Assembly: GCA_004356385.1 (NCBI GenBank)
Contig: SMXL01000112.1
Span: forward strand, 1-7,239
Direction of reading: 5' to 3'
Origin: Bacteroidota bacterium
GTDB taxonomy: Bacteria; Bacteroidota; Rhodothermia; Rhodothermales; UBA10348
Length of the DNA: 7,239 nt
The position numbers were made by a program, and so were the translations under genes. Shown one piece after another: positions 1-7,239 of this stretch. Each line of letters starts with the position of its first letter. The first letter of the stretch is position 1. Under the pieces are notes generated by a model. The model saw only the letters and a list, made by a program, of their open reading frames with translations, was not told the DNA's origin and did not search any database.

Positions 1-435
1 ATCGGTCACTACTGGGTTCTGGATCTTCCGAAAACGAAAGGCGGCGCGGACCAGTACGTCAAGATGCCTGCTCATCTGGTCGAAGAGATTGAACACCACC
101 TGAGCCATTACGATATTTCATCCGGTCCCGTATGGAGATCTGTCTCTAACCGAAATCGGCACGGGCGTTTATCTATGGAATCCGTGTACCAGATCGTAAA
201 GCGCACGGCCATCACTGCCGGTTTACCCGAAATTGGAGCGCATACCTTACGTCACACAGGATGTACGCTGGCGATTGAGGCGGGAGCATCTCTCCAGCAG
301 GTACAGACACATGCACGTCACAAGAACATCGAGACGACGATGGTCTACATCCACCAGCGGGATCGGCTTCGAGACAGTGCGGCCGATTTCATCCACGTAA
401 AGGCAGACAAGCCGTCTAGCGAAGAATCCGAATGA
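1..435 (+). CDS. Tyrosine recombinase/integrase, C-terminal catalytic part (5' end outside window)
   Basis: This is the end of a tyrosine recombinase, which cuts and rejoins DNA at specific sites through a covalent phosphotyrosine. The frame is open from base 1, so 144 residues are visible and the N-terminal DNA-binding domain and first catalytic Arg are missing. A KTKGG turn (Lys11/Lys13 of the visible part) fits the catalytic beta-hairpin lysine. HTLRH (bases 241-255) supplies the H-x-x-R box. HKNIETTMVYIH supplies the third His and the nucleophile Tyr (bases 346-348). The residue before that third His is Arg (ARHKN), where most Xer/phage enzymes have Gly; I recall this variant from Bacteroidota/Rhodothermota-type recombinases, so it need not be damage. 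The gene overlaps miaA by 4 bases. The family is certain; whether it is a Xer-type housekeeping enzyme or an element integrase cannot be told from this half. Confidence 0.93.
   Translation: MGHYWVLDLPKTKGGADQYVKMPAHLVEEIEHHLSHYDISSGPVWRSVSNRNRHGRLSMESVYQIVKRTAITAGLPEIGAHTLRHTGCTLAIEAGASLQQVQTHARHKNIETTMVYIHQRDRLRDSAADFIHVKADKPSSEESE
432..435 (+). other. ATGA stop/start overlap: recombinase to miaA
   Basis: The recombinase TGA (433-435) lies inside the miaA start ATG (432-434). The upstream bases (GCGAAGAATCCGA) hold only a weak purine stretch and no proper Shine-Dalgarno, so re-initiation after the recombinase stop is the likely way miaA is translated. The coupling is inferred; the overlap is directly visible. 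Confidence 0.7.
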
Positions 436-1337
436 AAATCCCGATCATCGCGGGTCCGACAGCTGTCGGAAAAACTGGCGTGTCACTGGACATAGCCGAG
501 TCCATCGGTGCTGAGATTATTTCGTCCGACAGCCGACAGATCTTCCGCCAACTATCGATCGGCACCGCCAAGCCATCGCCGGACGCACGCGCTCGCGTGA
601 AACACCATCTGATAGACGAACTCGATATCAACGAACCGTATTCGGCTGGAATCTTTTCTCAAATGGCTGAGGAGCGTATTTCTGAGATCCTTTCGCGTGG
701 ACATGTTCCTCTCGTTACGGGTGGTTCGACGCTCTATTTGAACGCCCTGATCGTCGGTCTGGCGAATATTCCCCAAATCGATGGCGGTATTCGTCAGCGC
801 CTTAACGAAAGAGTCCATAGTGAAGGATCTGAAGCTTTATTCGAGGAATTGTCGGTGGTGGATCCTGACTTCGCCAGCACGCTCGATCCAACCAAGTCGC
901 AGCGCATTGTTCGCGGACTGGAAGTGTTCGAGGGTACTGGCCTACCATTGTCTTCGTTTTTTTCAGATCAGGAGCCGCCGAAATTTGAATACGAGCTATT
1001 CGTGCTAACCCGCGATCGATCTACTCTCTACGACCGGATCAATCACCGTGTCGATCAAATGATCGAGGACGGACTGGTTGAGGAAGTCCGGGCATTAGTT
1101 GCCGCGGGCACGACTTCAATAAGGGATGCTCTCCAAACGATCGGTTACCAGGAAGTAGTTCAGTTCCTCAACGGCGATCTGGAGTTCAACGAGATGACAG
1201 ATCTCATCAAGCGTAATACAAGACGCTACGCAAAGCGGCAGCTGACCTGGTTTCGAAAGTACGAAAACGCTACATGGGTCGATCGGGATCTCGGAGAGGA
1301 GAAAACGATCGTTGAGGTTCTTCTGAACTCAAACTGA
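432..1337 (+). CDS. miaA: tRNA dimethylallyltransferase MiaA
   Basis: MiaA transfers a dimethylallyl group from DMAPP to N6 of A37 in tRNAs reading UNN codons (i6A37), which improves codon-anticodon pairing; it acts in the cytoplasm. At 301 residues it has the normal family length. The P-loop GPTAVGKT is at residues 8-15. SSDSRQIF (31-38) carries Asp33, matching the catalytic Asp of the E. coli enzyme, followed by IGTAKP (43-48). HHLID (58-62) and GGSTLYLNAL (97-106) are the next family blocks. Arg220 in EEVRAL fits the conserved substrate-channel Arg. QTIGYQE (235-241) and TRRYAKRQLTWFRK (263-276) form the typical C-terminal signature. The ATG is fixed by the P-loop lying eight residues in and by the ATGA overlap with the recombinase. 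The gene converges on the - strand gene string with a 4-base gap. Confidence 0.97.
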   Translation: MKIPIIAGPTAVGKTGVSLDIAESIGAEIISSDSRQIFRQLSIGTAKPSPDARARVKHHLIDELDINEPYSAGIFSQMAEERISEILSRGHVPLVTGGSTLYLNALIVGLANIPQIDGGIRQRLNERVHSEGSEALFEELSVVDPDFASTLDPTKSQRIVRGLEVFEGTGLPLSSFFSDQEPPKFEYELFVLTRDRSTLYDRINHRVDQMIEDGLVEEVRALVAAGTTSIRDALQTIGYQEVVQFLNGDLEFNEMTDLIKRNTRRYAKRQLTWFRKYENATWVDRDLGEEKTIVEVLLNSN

Positions 1338-1341
1338 GACG

Positions 1342-3177
1342 CTAAGCATCGAGCATATGCGTAACCAGGAAATACGCCTTTCGGTGAATGGGATTCCAGC
1401 GTTCGGAGGCAGCCAGAAGTTTGCCTCCCTGGGCGAGAATCGATTCTTCCCATTCGTCAACAGTTCTGAACTTCAGGAACTCCTCCTGATCCTTCGTCTT
1501 ACCAAACGAACGAATACGATTGACCAGCGGGTCGAGGGTTCTTAGCAGAAAGTGCTCCCACCGGTTTCGGTACACCGACTCAACCACGATCACTGATTGT
1601 CGCGATACGCGGATAGCTTCTGCGAGAACACGATCGGCGTCCTGGCAATGATGCAGTACGAAATAAAGTACAGTGCAGTCAACACTGTCATCCTTCAAGG
1701 GAAGCGTGTCGCCGTCGTATAGCTGAAACGGTAGATCCACGCGGTGGAAATCAATCACATCCATCAGTTGCACGGTCGAACTCCGTTCCCGCTGAATCTC
1801 TTTTCCCACGTATCCCTCTCCCGTCCCGAGATCGAGTACGGTCTCGTGTGGACGCATATCTAGGAAGCGACGAATAGCTTTCACTTTCCCTTTTGCTCGT
1901 CTCCGCTGAATCCATTGAAGGATTCGATCGCTCCGAAATGCGATATAGACGACCGCAAACCCAATCCATGTCAGATTTACGTAAAGCCAATACGGTCCCC
2001 CAACGTACAGCAGATACGTTCCTATCGAAAGCAGGCCTACCCACTGCCAATGCCAGGACGGCTTGTCGTGGACGGCAATCAGAACCAGGAGCCCCACGAT
2101 GTACCATGGATGGATCGTCGTTGCCGTGAGAAGTAGTGCCCCCGATATGAAAACTGTTGTTTTGGTAATGGACCAATTGCGTCGCCAGTCCATCCAATAA
2201 ATGACCGGCAATACAACGAAAAACATCAGGCGAAAAACCGGACCGAGCTGTTTAGACCAATCATCCTGAGTAAAGATGAAAAACAGCTTCTTGACACCAT
2301 AGTAGGCTCCGGCGTTGAACTCGAAGAGTCGGATGTAGAGTTCGAGCGATTCGGATACATTTCCGAGTACATATGGGGCGGCCAGCGGGAGAGCAATTAC
2401 AATCCCGACCACTCCCGAAACAACGACTGATCTTATTCCATACCGCCGCCAGATCAGAGGCAAGAAGAAGAAGGGAAATAACTTCACCCATCCGGCAGTT
2501 GTGATTAACGCTGCAGCAAGTGAACCGCGGTCCCGAAGCGCATACACCATTCCCGCGCCCAGAAAAAGCACCAGAAGCGCCTCGGTATGACCCTGCCCCG
2601 CAGACGTGATTAAGATAATCGGGTGCCAGGCCAGCAGGATCAGGGAACGAGTAGAAATGTATCTCGAAAGGAACCAGATTCCGCTGAATTCCATAGTGGC
2701 GATGACCACTTTAATCACATAGTAGCTCAGCGTCCAATCGCCGTTGTAAACAATACCGCCCAGTAGGAAAATGGCCTGAGAAACGGGCGGATAAACCGAG
2801 TAAAGGTCCCGGGAATTGAGCAGACGAAACAGTGACTCCGAGTGGAATTGGGAAAGTGCAACGTCAGAAGGAATAAACTCGAACGGATTGATCCCCGATG
2901 TCGCCAGGATGCCATCCCAAATATACCTGAACATGTCGTCCGTTAATCCCGGGACCAGGGGAAGAAACACGATTCTTAGAAGCAGCGCGGTGATCAGAAT
3001 CGCGCGAACGGACAATGTATTACGGCGCCAAAAGTAAACGACGAATCCTCCTCCAGCGAACGCAAGAGCGACAAACTCGGCCCGGAGATCTCGTAATCCG
3101 GCAGCATAAGACATTGCTGCATATACGAGGATCATGATGACAAGGACAGCGAAATCGCGCCGACCAGGATTCATCAT
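1342..3177 (-). CDS. Membrane GT-C glycosyltransferase fused to a class I SAM-dependent methyltransferase
   Basis: This 611-residue protein has two parts. Residues 1 to about 415 are a multi-pass membrane region (about 12 hydrophobic segments, e.g. 9-28, 57-76, 153-172, 249-270, 312-330, 377-414). It has the GT-C look of polyprenol-phosphate-sugar-dependent mannosyltransferases (GT87/DUF2029-like): an acidic loop after the third segment, TDDMFRYIWDG (79-89), then GINPF (95-99), YSVYPP (126-131), AWHP (183-186), GQGHTEA (194-200) and HPWY (356-359). Asp80/Asp81 are the likely catalytic acids. A basic linker (RRRAKGK, 425-431) leads to a methyltransferase domain at about 432-611. This has SAM motif I DLGTGEG (449-455), motif II/III region YDGDTLPL (487-494) and LHHCQDADRVLAEA (508-521). 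The start ATG overlaps the stop of the ATPase gene upstream; a second ATG follows at once. The sugar donor, acceptor and methyl target are unknown. GT-C and methyltransferase folds are secure; mannose specificity is only a guess. Confidence 0.85.
   Translation of the reverse strand: MMNPGRRDFAVLVIMILVYAAMSYAAGLRDLRAEFVALAFAGGGFVVYFWRRNTLSVRAILITALLLRIVFLPLVPGLTDDMFRYIWDGILATSGINPFEFIPSDVALSQFHSESLFRLLNSRDLYSVYPPVSQAIFLLGGIVYNGDWTLSYYVIKVVIATMEFSGIWFLSRYISTRSLILLAWHPIILITSAGQGHTEALLVLFLGAGMVYALRDRGSLAAALITTAGWVKLFPFFFLPLIWRRYGIRSVVVSGVVGIVIALPLAAPYVLGNVSESLELYIRLFEFNAGAYYGVKKLFFIFTQDDWSKQLGPVFRLMFFVVLPVIYWMDWRRNWSITKTTVFISGALLLTATTIHPWYIVGLLVLIAVHDKPSWHWQWVGLLSIGTYLLYVGGPYWLYVNLTWIGFAVVYIAFRSDRILQWIQRRRAKGKVKAIRRFLDMRPHETVLDLGTGEGYVGKEIQRERSSTVQLMDVIDFHRVDLPFQLYDGDTLPLKDDSVDCTVLYFVLHHCQDADRVLAEAIRVSRQSVIVVESVYRNRWEHFLLRTLDPLVNRIRSFGKTKDQEEFLKFRTVDEWEESILAQGGKLLAASERWNPIHRKAYFLVTHMLDA
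3174..3177 (-). other. ATGA stop/start overlap: RsbW-like ATPase to GT-C/methyltransferase
   Basis: The TGA of the ATPase gene (3176-3174) overlaps the first ATG (3177-3175) of the fusion gene, and a second in-frame ATG follows at 3174-3172. No Shine-Dalgarno is visible upstream, so translational coupling is likely. Which ATG is used cannot be told; the difference is one Met. Confidence 0.65.
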
Positions 3178-3611
3178 GGATCAGTCGTCTCAATGTTGAA
3201 AATTATCCCGATTCGCCTCCCTCCCATTTCGTATCTCACCTCGTCCGCCATTTGTTCGATCAGGAAGATGCCACGACCTCCTACATCCATAAGGTGCTCG
3301 GAAGAGAGAGGGTCTGGGATCGCCTCTCGATCGAACCCGTCTCCTTCGTCCTCCACCCATACCTCAATGGAATGATCACTACACATGAAATCAACATAAA
3401 CGGACTTATTTTCATCCAGTTTATTTCCGTGCTTCATTCCGTTGGTGACTGCCTCCGACGTCAAAAGCATCACCTTATGGAGGATGTCCATATCGTCGGT
3501 CTGCGACTCAAAAAACGACAGGGCTTTGTCCACTACCGTCTCCAACTCCGAATACGAAGATTGGAGTACGAGTCTCAAGAAGCGGGATCCCTCATCGCCT
3601 TTCGATCTCAT
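3174..3611 (-). CDS. RsbW/SpoIIAB-like ATPase (HATPase_c_2), putative anti-sigma factor or serine kinase
   Basis: This 145-residue single-domain GHKL ATPase has the size of RsbW/SpoIIAB proteins. In known members such a domain binds a sigma factor, or phosphorylates an STAS anti-anti-sigma partner on Ser/Thr. The N box is SEAVTNGMKHGNK (52-64), with Glu53 as likely base and Asn57 as likely Mg2+ ligand. The G1 box is VEDEGDGFD (86-94) and the G2 box GGRGIFLIEQMAD (111-123). There is no phosphoacceptor His domain, membrane segment or sensor domain, so it is not an ordinary histidine kinase. ATG at 3611 is the first usable start, because an in-frame TAA lies four codons upstream; no Shine-Dalgarno is seen. 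It lies 70 bases after the GT4 gene and overlaps the GT-C fusion by 4 bases. No STAS partner or sigma factor lies in the window, so the target is unknown. The family is sure, the role only probable. Confidence 0.88.
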   Translation of the reverse strand: MRSKGDEGSRFLRLVLQSSYSELETVVDKALSFFESQTDDMDILHKVMLLTSEAVTNGMKHGNKLDENKSVYVDFMCSDHSIEVWVEDEGDGFDREAIPDPLSSEHLMDVGGRGIFLIEQMADEVRYEMGGRRIGIIFNIETTDP

Positions 3612-3681
3612 AAATACGGACGGTTAGTAAGTCGTTTTTGGTGACCTAAGATGCTGTAAACAATCGCTGAAGCTACGAAAT

Positions 3682-5010
3682 CTAGTCTGGGTGGTCTATA
3701 AGTGCTTTGCTATTTTTGTGAGATACGATTGAATCGTTCAAAATATTGGCGAGTTCAGCAGCAAGGCGCTTTCGACTAAATAGCATTACAAACGTATCCG
3801 AAGGAGTGGGCAGTTTCCCGGAATCCCACTGAACGAACAATTCCTTAATGGCCGCAGCTACTCCATCGATGTCGTCCGGTCGGACGACTCGTGAGGCGCC
3901 ATATTCCAGCAACGATTTCCTTGCTTCTCCGTCCGGGACCAGGCCGAGGATGGGTTTACGGCTGCCAAAATATTCGTACAGCTTACCCGTAGATATTCCA
4001 TCTGATCCAGGTTGGTCTCCTATGGTCATCCAAAGTACATCCGCTTTTCGTAGTTCTTGAATCGAATCCTCGTGGGTCATGTACCCGCGGTAGTCCACCA
4101 CATCCGTCAGAGACAAAGATGTGATTAACTCCGTGGCCGTATCTGTCAAGAATCCTACAAACGTGGCCACAACCCGCGTCCGAGCCATGGGAAATTGATC
4201 CAAAAAAAGTCTGAGTCCGCGTAAGAACGTGTCGGGTTGTTGCGCATCATAGAATATGCCCCCATAAAATAGATTCATTCGTGGAGAGTCCGCACCAATA
4301 AGGTGTGCTGGAGGGCGGGAATCGCGAAAATCTTCCGGGTCGAAACCGTGCGGTATCACGTGGTGTGTGGGCCCGTTCGACGAACTCTTGACTCGTGATT
4401 TGATTTTGGCTTGGATTACCGCGTTAATCGTGACGACGCTTTTAGCGAGCGAAAGAACCCTCTGTTCCTGCACCTGCGCACGCTTTTTGTGCCAGTTCGA
4501 CGGGTACGAATGTCTCGGGTTGTCAATCCAGTCATCCCTGTAGTCTAGAATTAGAGGGAGCCCCGATAGATTCGACAGCTTGGCAGCGATGATGTGGCCC
4601 GTGTATGGGGGCGCCGAAGACAATATGGCATCGTGGGCTAGGTCAGCGAGAATTCGTTTCCCTTGTTTGACGGCAAACGGGTACCAGCCGATTTTGTTAT
4701 CTGGCTGAAACAGAAATTGACTGATCCGGGAAAACCATCTTCGACTTCGCTCTCCGGGCATCCCGACTTCGCGCTGTGGAAACAGCCGAGTAGGGTCTAA
4801 AGACACCGTTCGATGAATCGCAACGCCGGACTGTTCAACATCCTGGAGCAGGGAAGAATCATATGCAAAATAGGATCCTGGTTTGACCGTTAAAACCGAA
4901 ACATCCCAGCCATAGTCCGGGAGATATTTCATAAACTTGGAGACCCGTTGAACTCCGCTAAGTCCGAACGGCGGGAAGTAATAGGCTACCAGAAGAACAC
5001 GTCGATTCAT
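3682..5010 (-). CDS. GT4-like glycosyltransferase (GT-B fold)
   Basis: A cytoplasmic or membrane-associated retaining glycosyltransferase of GT4/GT-B type, likely adding a sugar from a nucleotide-sugar to a surface glycan or lipid. The start is placed at ATG 5010 (442 residues), which opens directly into the first Rossmann strand RRVLLVAYYFPPFG (3-16), with GVQRVSKF (19-26) matching the family's acceptor-side loop. The frame stays open to an ATG at 5112, but the extra 34 residues are Arg-rich and overlap the flavoprotein gene. LDYRDDW (155-161) is the familiar RD-x-W block after strand 4. In the C-terminal domain are FYGGIFYD (248-255), VDYRGYM (305-311), ADVLWMTI (323-330) and GKLYEYFGSRKPIL (342-355), whose Glu346 fits the donor-phosphate/ribose Glu of the E-x7-E region. 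No signal peptide or membrane segment is seen. It follows the flavoprotein gene by 31 bases. Substrate is unknown. Confidence 0.9.
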   Translation of the reverse strand: MNRRVLLVAYYFPPFGLSGVQRVSKFMKYLPDYGWDVSVLTVKPGSYFAYDSSLLQDVEQSGVAIHRTVSLDPTRLFPQREVGMPGERSRRWFSRISQFLFQPDNKIGWYPFAVKQGKRILADLAHDAILSSAPPYTGHIIAAKLSNLSGLPLILDYRDDWIDNPRHSYPSNWHKKRAQVQEQRVLSLAKSVVTINAVIQAKIKSRVKSSSNGPTHHVIPHGFDPEDFRDSRPPAHLIGADSPRMNLFYGGIFYDAQQPDTFLRGLRLFLDQFPMARTRVVATFVGFLTDTATELITSLSLTDVVDYRGYMTHEDSIQELRKADVLWMTIGDQPGSDGISTGKLYEYFGSRKPILGLVPDGEARKSLLEYGASRVVRPDDIDGVAAAIKELFVQWDSGKLPTPSDTFVMLFSRKRLAAELANILNDSIVSHKNSKALIDHPD

Positions 5011-5041
5011 TCTAGATGCGATGGCAATTCCGGGGGTCTTG

Positions 5042-5710
5042 TCAGATGTAAGAAATGACCTCTGAAGCCGTCTTTTTAGTGAGTTTCGGCACCTTGGCAT
5101 TCTCGGCCGCATGCCCGACTACAAGTAACAGGTAAGCTCTCTCATGTTTTGGACGGTCCAGGATTTTGCTTAAGAAACCCATGGGGCTCGGCGTGTGGGT
5201 TAACGTCGACAGACCGGCGTGATGGAGAGCAGCGATCAGCATACCGGTTGCAATCCCTACCGACTCTTGCACATAATAGTTTTTTAGTTTCCTCCCGTCT
5301 TCGTCCACCTCATAATTTTGAGCGAAGATGGCGATGAGCACTGGAGCAGTCTCTATGAAGGGTTTGTTATGATCGGTACCGATATGAGCAAGAGCATCGA
5401 GCCATTCCTGAGGCGCCCGCTCTGCGTAGAAGGCGATTTCTTCCTTTTCCGCATAAACTCGGATCTCATGTTTGACGACTGGATCTGTGACTACAACAAA
5501 ATGCCATGGTTGTTTATTTGCTCCACTGGGGGCAGTTGATGCAGCTTCAATACATGCTTCAATCACTTCTCTCGACACTTCTTTTGCGTCATAATCCCGA
5601 ACGGTTCTCCGGAGTCTCAGCTCGTCTCGAATGGCACGAGCGCGGTCCAACATCTCCGAGTTATCGTAATGAAACGGAACGTTGAACGATTCAAATACTG
5701 GCTGAGTCAT
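5042..5710 (-). CDS. Nitroreductase-superfamily flavoprotein, iodotyrosine deiodinase (IYD)-like
   Basis: An FMN-dependent oxidoreductase of 222 residues, closest in my reading to the iodotyrosine deiodinase branch, which reductively removes halogen from halotyrosines; bacterial members are known in Bacteroidota. The FMN-phosphate motif RRTVRDY (34-40) and APSGANKQPW (60-69) match mammalian IYD RRSVR and APSGAHTEPW. Glu91, Tyr95 and Lys116 line up with human Glu157/Tyr161/Lys182, which clamp the amino-acid zwitterion of the substrate over the flavin. ESVGIATG (149-156), THTPSPMG (171-178) and the C-terminal VVGHAAENAKVP (197-208) also match. There is no N-terminal membrane anchor, as expected of bacterial forms. 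ATG 5710 follows the peptidase stop by 5 bases, without Shine-Dalgarno. The family is sure. Dehalogenation in vivo is inferred; a nitro- or quinone-reductase role, or halotyrosine scavenging, remains possible. Confidence 0.88.
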   Translation of the reverse strand: MTQPVFESFNVPFHYDNSEMLDRARAIRDELRLRRTVRDYDAKEVSREVIEACIEAASTAPSGANKQPWHFVVVTDPVVKHEIRVYAEKEEIAFYAERAPQEWLDALAHIGTDHNKPFIETAPVLIAIFAQNYEVDEDGRKLKNYYVQESVGIATGMLIAALHHAGLSTLTHTPSPMGFLSKILDRPKHERAYLLLVVGHAAENAKVPKLTKKTASEVISYI

Positions 5711-5715
5711 GGGTA

Positions 5716-7239
<1,524 letters not shown>

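Noticed and set aside
1..435. Whether the recombinase marks the edge of an integrated element with an att site in this window
   Set aside because: No tRNA gene, direct repeat or foreign-looking cargo is seen downstream; miaA and the rest look like chromosome.
1050..1070. GATCA-AA-TGATC palindrome and other GATC-rich stretches in miaA
   Set aside because: Falls in conserved coding sequence (Asp-Gln-Met-Ile) and is explained by codon choice; no repeated array.
1314..1330. Hairpin GAGgTTC-TTCT-GAACTC at the end of miaA, possible terminator
   Set aside because: The stem is short with a bulge, lies inside the coding region, and is not followed by a T-run; not a convincing intrinsic terminator.
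1751..2197. 148-codon open frame on the - strand inside the fusion gene
   Set aside because: Out-of-frame shadow of the GT-C/methyltransferase gene; its Arg/Ser-rich composition matches no family and the real frame has clear motifs.
3252..3644. 130-codon open frame on the + strand
   Set aside because: Antisense to the RsbW-like ATPase; no recognisable motif and no sign of its own start signals.
3612..3681. Possible promoter in the 70-base gap before the ATPase gene (TTGTTTAC on the - strand)
   Set aside because: No matching -10 element, E. coli-type or Bacteroidota TAnnTTTG-type, is found at proper spacing; too weak to list.

Overview
The window looks like ordinary chromosomal DNA, densely coding and of roughly balanced base composition by eye. 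It probably comes from a Bacteroidota/Rhodothermota-type bacterium. That guess rests on three things: the style of the tyrosine recombinase and the GT4 glycosyltransferase, an iodotyrosine-deiodinase-like flavoprotein of a kind known from Bacteroidota, and the lack of clear Shine-Dalgarno sequences before the visible starts. It is an inference from recall, not from a search. No rRNA, tRNA, CRISPR array, insertion sequence or large repeat was seen.

Layout. On the + strand (1-1337) lie the C-terminal end of a tyrosine recombinase, cut by the window edge, and a complete miaA (tRNA dimethylallyltransferase). Their stop and start codons overlap in ATGA. The rest of the window (7239 down to 1342) is read on the - strand as six colinear genes: the 3' end of guaB (IMP dehydrogenase, cut by the window edge), an M24 Xaa-Pro aminopeptidase-like enzyme, a nitroreductase-superfamily flavoprotein of iodotyrosine deiodinase type, a GT4-like glycosyltransferase, a small RsbW-like ATPase/anti-sigma protein, and a 611-residue fusion of a multi-pass membrane GT-C glycosyltransferase with a class I methyltransferase. 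The last - strand gene and miaA converge with only 4 bases between their stop codons.

How the genes may work together. The - strand genes are tightly packed (4-base overlap, 5-base gap, 31-base gap, 70-base gap, 4-base overlap), so one long transcript from upstream of guaB is plausible. The first three genes are general metabolism. The last three could form a cell-surface or polyprenol-linked glycan module with a switch-type regulator, although the largest gap (70 bases) falls before the ATPase gene and a separate transcription unit could begin there.

The points most worth a second look are the GT-C/methyltransferase fusion, its coupling to an anti-sigma-type ATPase, the intact deiodinase-type substrate triad in the flavoprotein, and the recombinase coupled to miaA. 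Nothing here is a clearly new defence or mobile system; the window is mostly recognisable families in an unusual arrangement.
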